DNA of 64,000 bases. It comes from an uncultured Clostridia bacterium. Lineage in GTDB: Bacteria > Bacillota > Clostridia > TANB77 > CAG-508. The DNA lies in contig CAKOVH010000003.1 of the NCBI GenBank assembly GCA_934121885.1, forward strand, positions 1 through 64,000, read 5' to 3'. Both the position numbers and the translations under genes were made by a program. The notes under the pieces are model-generated. The model was not told where the DNA came from. It worked only from the letters and a program-made list of their open reading frames with translations, and made no database searches. Each line of letters starts with the position of its first letter. Position 1 is the first letter of the stretch. Shown piece after piece: positions 18,148 through 27,455 of this stretch.

Positions 18148-18233
18148 TATAGGCAATTGGATATCATTCTTTCTAGTACTGGAAAAAAGATACTTGTTGG
18201 TGCTGGAAATGAATAAATAGATAAATAACACGG

Positions 18234-18270
18234 AAAGTGTAAATACAGTACTTTGTATTTACACTTTTTG
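18234..18270 (+). terminator. secA terminator
   Basis: AAAGTGTAAATAC (18234-18246) pairs perfectly with GTATTTACACTTT (18255-18267), then TTG-rich sequence. The ~85 nt between secA and this hairpin holds no convincing gene. Confidence 0.88.
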
Positions 18271-18346
18271 TTAATAATTATATTGAAAAAAATATAATTA
18301 TTATGATAAAATTACAGCAATAATTTAAAAATTAAGGAGTAAAAAT

Positions 18347-18886
18347 ATGGAAGAAAAATTTGATGTATTAAACGAGTTTGGAGAATTTACAGGAGAAGTC
18401 GCAACAAGGGAAGAATGCCATAAAAAAGGGTTATGGCATAGAGCAGTATATGCATTTATTATAGACAAAAATTCAAACATCTTATTGCAAAAAAGAAGTG
18501 CAAAGAAAAAATTATGGCCTAATATGTGGGATGTAACAGTAGGCGGACATGTTGATGCTGGTGAATTTGGAAGACAATCTCTTATTAGAGAAGTAAAAGA
18601 AGAACTTGGAATAGATATAACAGATGATGATATAAAATATTTAGTTGGTTCATCATCTATAAACATAAAAGGAGATATAATTAATAAACATTATAATGAA
18701 TGTTATTTAATAACAAAGGACATAGATACATCAAAAATAAAGCTACAAGAAGAGGAAGTATCAGAAGTAAAATATTTTTCAAAAGAAGAAGTATTAAGTA
18801 TGATTGAAAATAATTATTCTGGATTAACAGAAAAAACTGGCCCATGGAATTTCTTAAAAAGAATACTTAATAATTATAAAAAATAG
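18347..18886 (+). CDS. NUDIX hydrolase, Idi/YfcD-like
   Basis: A 179-aa NUDIX protein with the box GHVDAGEFGRQSLIREVKEELGID (G-x5-E-x7-REVxEELGI). The N-terminal FDVLNEFGEFTGEVATREECHKKGLWHRAVYAFII and the later WNMWDVTVGG-like segment resemble the isopentenyl-diphosphate-isomerase-like NUDIX subgroup, for example YfcD. It probably hydrolyses a nucleoside diphosphate derivative; substrate unknown. It has its own AAGGAG ribosome binding site and is flanked by terminators. Confidence 0.85.
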   Translation: MEEKFDVLNEFGEFTGEVATREECHKKGLWHRAVYAFIIDKNSNILLQKRSAKKKLWPNMWDVTVGGHVDAGEFGRQSLIREVKEELGIDITDDDIKYLVGSSSINIKGDIINKHYNECYLITKDIDTSKIKLQEEEVSEVKYFSKEEVLSMIENNYSGLTEKTGPWNFLKRILNNYKK

Positions 18887-18922
18887 TTAGATGAGTGTGT
18901 TCATGAACATAGAATTTCTAGA

Positions 18923-18952
18923 AGAATATACAAAATTGTATATTCTTTTTTT
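18923..18952 (+). terminator. NUDIX gene terminator
   Basis: AGAATATAC (18923-18931) pairs with GTATATTCT (18938-18946), followed by a T-run. Confidence 0.88.
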
Positions 18953-18967
18953 GGATGTAAAATTCTA

Positions 18968-18997
18968 TTGACAATATACCCTATGGGGGTATATACT
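18968..18997 (+). promoter_or_regulatory. csoR-copA promoter with CsoR operator
   Basis: TTGACA (18968-18973) and TATACT (18992-18997) are 18 bp apart. The spacer holds TATACCCTATGGGGGTATA (18975-18993), the pseudo-palindromic G-run site known for CsoR. Apo-CsoR would cover the promoter; Cu(I) would release it. A second possible -10, TATAAT, is at 19003-19008. Confidence 0.88.
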
Positions 18998-19028
18998 CAT
19001 TTTATAATAATAGAGGAGAAATAATAAA

Positions 19029-19331
19029 ATGAATTGTGAAAAATGCTGTAAATGCCAAAAATCTACACATAGATCAGATGACGAAAAAAAGAATATAACT
19101 AAACGATTAAACATTTTAGAAGGGCAGATCAGAGGAGTAAAACAAATGATTGATGAAGATAGATACTGTGATGATGTACTAACTCAATTATCTGCAATTA
19201 CAAAGTCGATAGAAAGTTTAGAAAATGTTATTTTACATAGTCATATAGAAAACTGTATAGCTCGCGAAATTAAAGCGGGTAATTCAGAAATTATAGATGA
19301 ACTTATGGATTTATTTAGGAGATTACGCTAA
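19029..19331 (+). CDS. csoR: copper-sensing repressor CsoR
   Basis: A 100-aa all-helical CsoR/RcnR-family regulator. The Cu(I) ligands Cys-His-Cys are present (RYCDDVL, then HSHIENC). The N-terminus has an additional Cys-rich stretch (MNCEKCCKCQK) not needed by the fold, perhaps an extra metal-binding tail. It starts after AGAGGAG and overlaps copA by one base (TAATG), so the two are translationally coupled. Its own operator lies upstream, hence autoregulation. Confidence 0.95.
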   Translation: MNCEKCCKCQKSTHRSDDEKKNITKRLNILEGQIRGVKQMIDEDRYCDDVLTQLSAITKSIESLENVILHSHIENCIAREIKAGNSEIIDELMDLFRRLR

Positions 19332-21529
19332 TGAAAAAAATATTATTAAAAATTGATGGAATGACATGTTCGGCATGTTCTTCTGGATTGGAAAAATATT
19401 TAAAAAAACAAAATGGAATAAATGATGTAACAGTTAATTTAATAATGAATAATGCCAATATTGAATATGACGAAAAGACGTTAGATTTAAAACAAATAAA
19501 AAAATTTATAGAAAAAGCAGGATTTACAAGTTTAGGAATAGATAACTTTCAAAAAGAAGAAAAAAAGAAGAGTAATGAAAAATACAAATTGATTATAATT
19601 ACAATAACATCTTTACTAACACTATATATTTCTATGTCACATATGGTTGGACTACCAGTTATTCCATTCTTAAATATGATGGATTATCCTATAAATTATG
19701 CAATTTCACTTTTAATTTTAACAATAATTGTAATATTTTTTGGAAGGGATATATTAAAAAATGGCTACAAGAACCTAATACATGCAACTCCAAACATGGA
19801 CACGCTTGTAATGATAGGAGTATTAGCTAGCTTTATATATAGCATTTATGGAACGATTCAAATTATATTTGGAAATACAATGTTTGTTGAGCATTTATAT
19901 TATGAATCTGCTGCAATTGTTATCTTCTTTATTAAAATTGGAAAATATATTGAAAGTAAAAATAAAAATAAAACAAAAGAAGCATTACAACACCTAATGA
20001 GCATCACTCCAAATGATGCTATTATTGAAAAAGATGGTAAAGAGATAAAAGTAACAATTGATGAAATCCAAAAGGGAGATATAGTAATTTGTAAGCCAGG
20101 GCAAAAAATTGCTGTAGATGGCAAAATTATACAAGGAATTACACATATAAATGAATCATTTATTACAGGGGAAAGCAAGCCTGTAAAAAGGGAAGTAGGC
20201 TCAAAAGTAATAGCAGGGAGCATTAATTATGAAGGTACAATAAAGTATAAAGCTGAAAGAATTGGTAAAGAATCAACAGTATCAGAGATTGTAAAATTAG
20301 TTGCAAATGCAAGTTCAAGTAAAGCACCAATAGCAAGAGTTGTAGATAAAATAAGTGGCTTTTTTGTTCCAGCTATTTTAGTAATAGCTGTACTAGCATT
20401 TATAATTTGGATGATTATATCTAAAGATTTAGCATATTCAATAAATATTTTTGTTACAATTTTGGTTGTTGCATGTCCATGCAGTTTAGGCTTAGCAACT
20501 CCTCTTGCAATTGTTATAGCAACTGGCAACGCTAGTAAACAAGGAATATTAATAAAAACAGGAGAGGCACTAGAAAACTGTCATAATGTTAAAACTATAT
20601 GTTTTGATAAAACGGGTACTTTAACAAAAGGAACTTTAAGTATTTCAAAAATATACAACTATAGTTCAATGTCTGATGAAGAAGTTTTAACAAAACTAGC
20701 TAGCATAGAAAATAAATCAGATCATCCAATTGCAAAAGCAATTATAACATATGCTAAAGAACACCAAATAATATTAGAAGATATAACCGAATTTAAAGAA
20801 ATTGCTGGTCATGGTATTTACGGAAAGATGAAAAATGGTGATGAACTACTTGTTGGAAACAGCAAATTAATGGAGCAAAACAACATTCAAATAAAAAATA
20901 TTAATGATGAACAAAACTTAGAAAAAGCTGGAAATAGTCTATTATTTATAAGCGTAAATAATGAACTAATAGCTTTAATAGGAGTAAAAGATATCTTAAA
21001 AGAAAATGCAAATGAAACAATTCAAGAACTTAAAAAGAAGAATATTGATGTTATTATGCTAACAGGAGATAATAAACAAACAGCCGAGATTATAGCAAAG
21101 CAAATTGGAATTGATAAAGTTATTGCTAATGTTACTCCAAAAGAAAAAGCAGAAGCAATAGAGAACCTAAAAAAAGATGGTATTGTTATGATGTGCGGTG
21201 ATGGTATAAATGACAGTGTTAGTTTAGTAACAGCAGATATAGGAGTATCAATATCAAGTGGAACAGATATAGCAATGGACTCGGCTAACATAATCCTTAT
21301 GAATGATAATTTGGAAAGAATAAATACTTTAATAGAAATAAGTAATAAAACTATTAGAAACATAAAGCAAAATTTATTTTGGGCATTTTTTTATAATATA
21401 TGTATGATTCCAATTGCTTGTGGTATTTTTAGTTCATTTAGAATTACTATGAATCCAATGATTGCAGCATTTGCAATGACAATAAGTAGTTTAACAGTTG
21501 TATTAAATGCACTAAGATTAATAAGATAA
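19331..21529 (+). CDS. copA: copper-exporting P1B-type ATPase
   Basis: Exports Cu(I) across the cytoplasmic membrane. It is 732 aa: one N-terminal HMA domain with GMTCSACSSG, membrane segments, the A-domain TGES (FITGESKPV), the intramembrane CPC motif (VACPCSLG), DKTGTLT phosphorylation site, SDHPIA in the N-domain and CGDGINDS. Only one HMA domain, shorter than two-HMA CopA proteins such as that of Bacillus. Coupled to csoR; no copZ is seen. Confidence 0.96.
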   Translation: MKKILLKIDGMTCSACSSGLEKYLKKQNGINDVTVNLIMNNANIEYDEKTLDLKQIKKFIEKAGFTSLGIDNFQKEEKKKSNEKYKLIIITITSLLTLYISMSHMVGLPVIPFLNMMDYPINYAISLLILTIIVIFFGRDILKNGYKNLIHATPNMDTLVMIGVLASFIYSIYGTIQIIFGNTMFVEHLYYESAAIVIFFIKIGKYIESKNKNKTKEALQHLMSITPNDAIIEKDGKEIKVTIDEIQKGDIVICKPGQKIAVDGKIIQGITHINESFITGESKPVKREVGSKVIAGSINYEGTIKYKAERIGKESTVSEIVKLVANASSSKAPIARVVDKISGFFVPAILVIAVLAFIIWMIISKDLAYSINIFVTILVVACPCSLGLATPLAIVIATGNASKQGILIKTGEALENCHNVKTICFDKTGTLTKGTLSISKIYNYSSMSDEEVLTKLASIENKSDHPIAKAIITYAKEHQIILEDITEFKEIAGHGIYGKMKNGDELLVGNSKLMEQNNIQIKNINDEQNLEKAGNSLLFISVNNELIALIGVKDILKENANETIQELKKKNIDVIMLTGDNKQTAEIIAKQIGIDKVIANVTPKEKAEAIENLKKDGIVMMCGDGINDSVSLVTADIGVSISSGTDIAMDSANIILMNDNLERINTLIEISNKTIRNIKQNLFWAFFYNICMIPIACGIFSSFRITMNPMIAAFAMTISSLTVVLNALRLIR

Positions 21530-21540
21530 AAATGTATAAA

Positions 21541-21580
21541 AAGATTAGTTAAAGAATAAATTTCTAAAGCTAATCTTTTT
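21541..21580 (+). terminator. csoR-copA terminator
   Basis: AAGATTAG (21541-21548) pairs with CTAATCTT (21570-21577), followed by TTT. Confidence 0.8.
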
Positions 21581-21655
21581 AATTTTAAAATACTTTATTT
21601 TTATATTTATTTATGATATTATTTAAAAAATTAAAATAGGGGAGTGAAATAAAAG

Positions 21656-22760
21656 TTGGCAGATTTAGAAGAAATTTCTCGTAAGCTAAATGAATTAAAA
21701 AATAAACTAAATGAAATAGGTGATTCACTTTGACATCTCTAAACTGGAAACAGAGTTATCTGCATTAGAAGAACAATCATCAACACCAGAATTTTGGAGT
21801 GATACTAAAAGCAATTCAATAATATTAAAACAAATTACATCTTTAAAGTCTAAAATAGATAAGTATAAAAAAGTAAAATCAAACTTAGAAAGTATTATTG
21901 AGACGAATGAATTAATAAAATTAGAATATGACGAAGACTTAGAAAAAGAAATTGTAATTAGTACCAATAATATTGAAAAAGAGATAGAAAAATTAGAAGT
22001 ATCAACTTTGCTATCTGGAAAATATGACTCAAATAATGCAATTATAACTTTACATCCTGGAGCTGGTGGAACAGAAGCTCAAGATTGGGTAGAAATGCTT
22101 TATCGTATGTACACAAGATGGGCTAATGCAAATGGATATAAAGTAGAAGAGTTAGATTATTTAGAAGGCGACGAGGCTGGAATTAAAAGTGTAACATTTT
22201 CAGTATCTGGAGAATATGCTTATGGATATTTAAAAGGGGAACAGGGAGTTCATAGATTGGTTAGAATATCCCCTTTTGATGCAGGAGGTAGAAGACATAC
22301 GTCATTTGCATCTGTAGAAGTTCTTCCAGAGATAACTGAGGATATTCAAATAGACATTAATCCAGATGACTTAAGAATAGACACTTACAGAGCATCTGGT
22401 GCAGGTGGTCAACATATTAACAAAACATCATCAGCGATAAGAATAACTCATATTCCAACCAATATTGTTGTAGCATGTCAAACAGAAAGATCTCAAATTC
22501 AAAATAGAGAAACAGCCATGAAAATGCTAAAATCAAAACTTTTGAATTTAAAAGAAAAAGAGCAAAAAGATACTATTGATGAATTAAAAGGAATACAAAT
22601 GGATATAGCATGGGGAAGTCAAATTCGTTCATATGTATTTTGCCCATATACTCTTGTAAAAGACCATAGAACAAATTATGAAGTAGGAAATGTAGCAGGA
22701 GTTATGGATGGTGATTTAAATGGTTTTATTGATAGTTATCTAAAGAGCTTAGTAAAATAA
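21656..22760 (+). CDS. prfB: peptide chain release factor 2, programmed +1 frameshift
   Basis: RF2 terminates at UGA and UAA. Translation starts at TTG 21656 after AGGGGAG, runs 25 codons and meets CTT TGA C (21728-21734). Slippage from CTT to TTT lets GAC be read next, giving SKLETELSALEEQ... to 22760. This is the well-known autoregulation: low RF2 slows termination at UGA and favours the shift. An SD-like AGGTG lies just upstream of the slip site. The GGQ motif is present (ASGAGGQHINKTSSA) and so is the SPF-type anticodon mimic (RISPFDAGG). About 367 aa joined. Confidence 0.97.
21728..21734 (+). other. prfB programmed +1 frameshift site CTTTGAC
   Basis: Canonical RF2 slip site CUU UGA C with AGGTG upstream. 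It differs from the CGG sites, which have neither a common P-site codon nor an SD-like stimulator. Confidence 0.97.
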
Positions 22761-22875
22761 ACATAAACAATTTAATTTAAAGTAACTATCTGCCAAAAAC
22801 AAAATACAATATAATATAGGTAAACTATAATTATAGTTACTTATATCAAACAATATATAAAGGATGGAACAACAT

Positions 22876-24057
22876 ATGGAAACAATTGTATTAAAGTTTG
22901 GAGGAAGTTCACTTTCTGATAATATCAAGCTAAATATTGTAGCAAATAAGATAATAGAATTTTATAATCAAGGTAAGCAAATTGTTGTAGTTGTTTCTGC
23001 ACAAGGAAAAACAACAGATAATCTTATAAAAGATGCAAAATCGCTTGCATATGAGCCTTCTAAAAGGGAAATGGATGTGTTATTAAGCACAGGTGAACAG
23101 GTATCAATTTCAAAATTATGTATTTTACTAACTAGAATGGGATATGAAGCTATATCATTAACAGGATGGCAAGCAGGTATTTATACAACTGCTAAACATC
23201 AAGAAGCTACCATTAATGAGATAGATACTTCTAGAATAAAAAAGGAATTAGAGCAAAACAAGATTGTTGTAATTGCAGGATTTCAAGGAATAGATGAAAA
23301 TAAAGATATTACAACTCTTGGCCGTGGAGGTTCTGATACAACAGCTGTCGCAATAAGTGCTGCTATTAATGCTGACCATTGCTATATTTTTTCTGATGTA
23401 GATGGAGTATATTCAACAGATCCAAACAAGATTTCAGAAGCTAAAAAAATAGAACAGCTATCTTACACAGAAATGCTTGATTTGTCAAATGAAGGAGCAA
23501 AGGTACTTCATAATAGATGTGTAGAAATAGCAGAAAAATATAATGTATTAATTGAAACAGGTTCAACTTTTAATAATAATATTGGCACAGTTATTTGCGA
23601 CAAAATGGAAGAAAGTTCGGTAAAAAGCATTGTAAAAAATGATGATTTATTTCTAGTTACTTTAAAATACGAAACATATAATAGTGACATGTTTAATAAG
23701 CTATACTTACTATTACTTGAAAACGAAATATCTCCTTCAACATTAATTAATAATAGTACAAATAATTTATGTATTAGTTTTACTATTAAAACAACAAAAT
23801 TAAACGTTTTTCAAAAGCTTTTAGAAACGGATTTAAAGATGTTTAATTCTTCATTTACTAATATTTCAAGAATTTCTCTTGTTGGATATGGAATTTCAAA
23901 CAATGAGGAAATATTAAAAGAAATATTAAGAATATTTAGTCTAAATAATCTAGATATATTAACAATGCAAATAGATGAATGTAAAATATCGATAATAACA
24001 AAGGAAAAAGTATCTGGAAAAATTCTAGAACAACTTCATCATGAATTAATTGTATAA
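22876..24057 (+). CDS. lysC: aspartate kinase
   Basis: Phosphorylates aspartate, the first step to lysine, threonine, methionine and diaminopimelate, the last needed for peptidoglycan and dipicolinate. It is 393 aa with KFGGSSL at the N-terminus, TLGRGGSDTTAVA, FSDVDGVYSTDPN and two C-terminal ACT-like segments for feedback control. I start at ATG 22876, 8 nt after AAAGGATGG; the in-frame ATG at 22864 is inside that ribosome binding site. No lysine riboswitch fits in the short upstream gap. Which amino acid inhibits it cannot be told. Confidence 0.93.
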   Translation: METIVLKFGGSSLSDNIKLNIVANKIIEFYNQGKQIVVVVSAQGKTTDNLIKDAKSLAYEPSKREMDVLLSTGEQVSISKLCILLTRMGYEAISLTGWQAGIYTTAKHQEATINEIDTSRIKKELEQNKIVVIAGFQGIDENKDITTLGRGGSDTTAVAISAAINADHCYIFSDVDGVYSTDPNKISEAKKIEQLSYTEMLDLSNEGAKVLHNRCVEIAEKYNVLIETGSTFNNNIGTVICDKMEESSVKSIVKNDDLFLVTLKYETYNSDMFNKLYLLLLENEISPSTLINNSTNNLCISFTIKTTKLNVFQKLLETDLKMFNSSFTNISRISLVGYGISNNEEILKEILRIFSLNNLDILTMQIDECKISIITKEKVSGKILEQLHHELIV

Positions 24058-24062
24058 AATAA

Positions 24063-24097
24063 AAATCAGTAAATTTACAAATTTACTGATTTTTTTA
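24063..24097 (+). terminator. lysC terminator
   Basis: AAATCAGTAAATT and AATTTACTGATTT form a perfect stem followed by a run of seven T. Confidence 0.9.
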
Positions 24098-24168
24098 TTT
24101 CTTTAGTTCTAAACAAGACAAGTCCCGAATATATATATTTTAGACTATATACAAAGGAGAGATGTTTT

Positions 24169-24477
24169 ATGACAATTGAAGATAGAAAATCAAATGCAAT
24201 TAATAATAGTACAAATGTTATTCAAAATATTATATTGGAGAATAGAGAAAAGCTAAGTATATCAGGTGTACTTGATGTTTTAAGTTTTGATGATCAAATT
24301 GTAATCTTAGAAACGGAATTAGGTTTACTTACTGTAAAAGGAGAGAACCTTAGAATTAACAAGCTAAGTTTAGATACTTCTGAGGTTGTTGTAGATGGCG
24401 AAATATATAATTTAGGATATAGTGAAAAAGAAAATAGCCAAAAATCCGGAAGTTTCTTTGGTAAAATTTTTAGATAA
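24169..24477 (+). CDS. yabP: sporulation protein YabP
   Basis: A 102-aa YabP-family protein with the core ENREKLSISGVLDVLSFDDQIVILETELG and LTVKGENLRINKLSLDTSEVVVDG. YabP is needed for spore development in Bacillus and is made in the mother cell. AAGGAGAG ribosome binding site. It forms the conserved order yabP-yabQ-divIC seen in Bacillus. Confidence 0.92.
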   Translation: MTIEDRKSNAINNSTNVIQNIILENREKLSISGVLDVLSFDDQIVILETELGLLTVKGENLRINKLSLDTSEVVVDGEIYNLGYSEKENSQKSGSFFGKIFR

Positions 24478-24501
24478 TTTTTAGTAAAGAGGTAAAATAA
24501 T

Positions 24502-24918
24502 TTGAATCAGTTAATTAATATGCTATTATTTATTTTGACCGGAATTGTAATTGGAGTTCTTTTTGATATATTTAGAATTATTAGAAGAAGCTTTAAAACA
24601 CCTGATTTTTTAACATACATAGAAGATATTTTGTTTTGGCTTATGGCTGGTATTATTTTATTATTTACAATATTTACATTTAATAATGGAGAAATACGCC
24701 TTTATATATTTGTGAGCTTGTTATTTGGACTAACGATATACCTATTAACTTTAAGTAAATTTTTTATTAAGATAAATGTCAAGATTATAGAAATAATAAA
24801 GAAAATCGTTTGCTATCCTATAAAACTTATTTATAATTTTATAAAAAGATTTATTTTTAGACCAATAATTTTTGTTTTCAACAATATTCGTAATTTAAAA
24901 AGTAAAAAAGCAAATTAA
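24502..24918 (+). CDS. yabQ: spore cortex protein YabQ
   Basis: A 138-aa membrane protein with three or four hydrophobic segments, starting MNQLINMLLFILTGIVIGVLFDIFRIIRRSFK, typical of YabQ, which is required for spore cortex formation. TTG start at 24502 after AGAGGT. It lies 24 nt after yabP, same operon. The C-terminus is rich in Lys and Arg (IRNLKSKKAN). Confidence 0.88.
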   Translation: MNQLINMLLFILTGIVIGVLFDIFRIIRRSFKTPDFLTYIEDILFWLMAGIILLFTIFTFNNGEIRLYIFVSLLFGLTIYLLTLSKFFIKINVKIIEIIKKIVCYPIKLIYNFIKRFIFRPIIFVFNNIRNLKSKKAN

Positions 24919-25028
24919 TATAGATTATTTTAATATTTTTTAAGATAAAAAGTGGTAAAAAAGAAGGATTTCGTTAAAAAATGTAGAAAAAAATATATAT
25001 ATATTGAAAAATGGAGATAAGAATACAG

Positions 25029-25310
25029 ATGAAGAAAATTAATTTTAAAAAGCTTTATAAAAGATTGTTCGTATTAATATTTGCAATCTATATTATATAC
25101 ACTTTTATTGCTCAACAGCAAACATTAAATGCTTATAAAGCTGAAGCAACAAAGTATAATGAAGAAATAGAAAAAGCACAAGAAGAAAATCAAAAATTAA
25201 ACGAAACAAAAAATAATATTAATTCTAATGAATATATAGAACAAATCGCAAGAGAAAAATTAGATATGTACTTGCCTAATGAGCGTGTCTATATTGATAT
25301 AGGTAAATAA
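25029..25310 (+). CDS. divIC: DivIC/FtsB-type cell division protein
   Basis: A small bitopic protein with one membrane segment (LFVLIFAIYIIYTFI) followed by a coiled coil (AEATKYNEEIEKAQEENQKL) and the family ending YIEQIAREKLDMYLPNERVYID. It partners FtsL and DivIB in the divisome. ATG 25029 is preferred; the in-frame ATG at 25011 has no ribosome binding site, while GGAG at 25013-25016 serves the later start, though 12 nt away. Position after yabQ supports the call. Confidence 0.88.
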   Translation: MKKINFKKLYKRLFVLIFAIYIIYTFIAQQQTLNAYKAEATKYNEEIEKAQEENQKLNETKNNINSNEYIEQIAREKLDMYLPNERVYIDIGK

Positions 25311-25317
25311 CAAAGAA

Positions 25318-25346
25318 TGGGGCATATATATGATGCTCCTTTTTGT
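25318..25346 (+). terminator. terminator after divIC
   Basis: GGGGCAT pairs with ATGCTCC (one G-T pair) around an AT loop, followed by TTTTTG. Confidence 0.8.
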
Positions 25347-25439
25347 AACTTAATTCTTTTTATTTAGATTCTTATTATATGTATCCAATTAAGATTATTA
25401 TTATATATAACATTCATAAACAAATAGGGGGGCAAAATT

Positions 25440-26786
25440 ATGAATATTGATGATTGTACACTAGTTGAACTACGTCAACTTGCAAAAGAAAAAGGTGTAA
25501 AAAATGTATCAAAACTAAAAAAGGAAGAATTAATAGAATTATTAAATAACAACGAGACACAAACTAATAATGAAAATGAAGATACAGATACTGATACTGA
25601 AAATATAGATAATCAAAATATACAATCTACTAATACCCAAGGTGTATATAAACTTACAAATGAAGATGATGAAATTGTAGAAGGAATATTAGAAGTTTTA
25701 CCAGATGGATATGGATTTTTAAGGGGAGAAAATTATTTATCAAGTCCTAAAGATGTATATATTTCTCCAATACAAATTAGAAGGTTTAAATTGGACAAAG
25801 GTGATAAAATTAAAGGTATTGCAAGACTTCCAAAAGAAGGTGAAAAATTCCCTGCTTTAATATATGTTGGTGAAGTAAATGGTGATCTACCAGAAAAAGC
25901 ATATAGAAGAAAGAAATTTGATGACTTAACACCTATTTATCCTGATGAAAGAATACGTCTAGAAACATCTCCAGATGAATATGCAATGAGAATGATAGAC
26001 TTAATATCGCCAATTGGTAAAGGTCAAAGAGGAATGATTGTTGCACCACCTAAAGTTGGTAAAACAACATTGTTAAAGAAAATAGCAAATAGTATTAGTA
26101 CTAATAATCCAGAAATAGAATTAATTGTACTTTTAATTGATGAAAGACCTGAAGAAGTTACAGATATGCGTCGTTCAATTAAAGGTGATGTAATTTATTC
26201 AACTTTTGATGAATTACCTGAACATCATGTAAAAGTAGCTGAAATGGTTTTAGAAAGAGCAAAAAGACTTACAGAGCAAAACAAAGATGTTGTAATTTTA
26301 CTTGATAGTATAACAAGACTTGCAAGGGCATATAACCTTGTTATTCCATCATCTGGTAGAACCTTATCTGGTGGCTTAGATCCTAATGCATTACATAAGC
26401 CAAAGAAATTCTTCGGAGCTGCAAGAAATATAGAAAATGGGGGAAGTTTAACAATTCTTGCTACATCTTTAATAGAAACTGGTAGTAGAATGGATGATGT
26501 AATATTTGAAGAATTTAAAGGAACTGGAAATATGGAAGTTCACCTAGATAGAGGCTTATCAGAAAAACGTATTTTCCCAGCAATTGATATTAACAAATCA
26601 GGTACTAGAAGAGAAGAACTTCTTCTAACAAAGCAAGAGTTAGATACAGTATTTGCTTTAAGAAAAGCTATGTCTACAAAGCCAATATCTGAAATTACAG
26701 AACAATTAATTAATCAAATGTTAGAAACTAAAAATAATGAAGAATTTATAGAAAAGATAAATGAATATTTAAAAGATATTAAATAA
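25440..26786 (+). CDS. rho: transcription termination factor Rho
   Basis: RNA-dependent hexameric helicase that ends transcription. It is 448 aa: N-terminal Rho_N helix bundle (TLVELRQLAKEKGV), an acidic Asn/Thr-rich linker (residues about 38-62), RNA-binding cold-shock domain (GILEVLPDGYGFLRGENYL), and the ATPase core with PPKVGKTTLLKKI and RTLSGGLDPNALHKPKKFFGAARN. ATG follows GGGGGGC. A leader of over 100 nt lies behind the divIC terminator. Confidence 0.97.
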   Translation: MNIDDCTLVELRQLAKEKGVKNVSKLKKEELIELLNNNETQTNNENEDTDTDTENIDNQNIQSTNTQGVYKLTNEDDEIVEGILEVLPDGYGFLRGENYLSSPKDVYISPIQIRRFKLDKGDKIKGIARLPKEGEKFPALIYVGEVNGDLPEKAYRRKKFDDLTPIYPDERIRLETSPDEYAMRMIDLISPIGKGQRGMIVAPPKVGKTTLLKKIANSISTNNPEIELIVLLIDERPEEVTDMRRSIKGDVIYSTFDELPEHHVKVAEMVLERAKRLTEQNKDVVILLDSITRLARAYNLVIPSSGRTLSGGLDPNALHKPKKFFGAARNIENGGSLTILATSLIETGSRMDDVIFEEFKGTGNMEVHLDRGLSEKRIFPAIDINKSGTRREELLLTKQELDTVFALRKAMSTKPISEITEQLINQMLETKNNEEFIEKINEYLKDIK

Positions 26787-26826
26787 AATAAATAGTAAAT
26801 ACGTAAAAGGAATAGTGAAAAATTAA

Positions 26827-27400
26827 ATGAGTAATGAAATTGTATTTGTAACACATAATACAGGAAAAATAAAATCAGCTGAAAAATACTTTAAAAACCT
26901 AAAATTTACAACGTTTAATTATGAATTAGATGAACCAAGATCTGATGATATAAAGGAAATTGCAACAGCCAAAGTAAAACAGGCTTATGATATTGTAAAA
27001 AAGCCATGTATAGCATTAGATACTGATTTTAGAATAGAAGCACTAAATGGATTCCCACGTGCTTTTGTAAACTTTTCATTAGATACAATTGGTATAAATG
27101 GTATTTTAAAATTAATGGAAAATGTAGAAAATAGAAAATGTGCCTTTCACGAATGTCTAGCATATAATGACGGAAAAGAAATACATTATTTTTATGGCAA
27201 ACATCCTCGGAAATTTATCTAATAACATACAAGGGAAGGATAGAAAGGAAAAATGGTCTGATTTATGGTATATTTTTAAACCAAATGGATTTGATAAAAC
27301 TTTAGCTGAAATGGATTCTTTTGAAAGAGAGAATAGAAGGACAATTGATGGTTCTATACAAGCTTTGCAAGAATTTGCAAATTGGTATGAAAAACAATAA
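26827..27400 (+). CDS. RdgB/HAM1-family non-canonical purine NTP pyrophosphatase, +1 shift at CGG
   Basis: House-cleaning enzyme that hydrolyses ITP, dITP and XTP. It begins IVFVTHNTGKIKSAEKYF, then ALDTDFRIEALNGFPRAFVNF and TIGINGILKLMENV, as in the family. At codon 128 the zero frame reads CCT CGG AAA and stops at 27220-27222. Skipping C27208 gives GGA and continues NLSNNIQGKDRKEKWSDLWYIF, PNGFDKTLAEM to 27400. Related proteins have a glycine at this place in a G-x-I-S-x-x-I-x-G pattern, which the restored GNLSNNIQG matches. The joined protein is 190 aa, normal for the family. It follows rho by 40 nt. Subtype (canonical RdgB or a divergent branch) is not settled. Confidence 0.85.
27208..27211 (+). 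other. candidate +1 frameshift site, CCT CGG A, in rdgB-like gene
   Basis: In-frame CGG at 27208-27210. Skipping C27208 gives GGA and restores the conserved C-terminal third. Confidence 0.75.
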
Positions 27401-27420
27401 ATAATTAATAATAAATAAAA

Positions 27421-27455
27421 TTAGTAGAGTTTTATTGCTCTACTAATTTTTTTAT
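27421..27455. terminator. bidirectional terminator
   Basis: TTAGTAGAG and CTCTACTAA form a perfect 9-bp stem with a T-run on the plus side. It overlaps the end of the convergent DUF2726 gene. Confidence 0.85.

Noticed and set aside
18148..18233. short ORF fragment after secA (STGKKILVGAGNE)
   Set aside because: No start with a ribosome binding site and no family match; about 25 codons open by chance.
22761..22875. lysine riboswitch before aspartate kinase
   Set aside because: The gap is about 115 nt, too short for a lysine riboswitch, and shows no matching structure.
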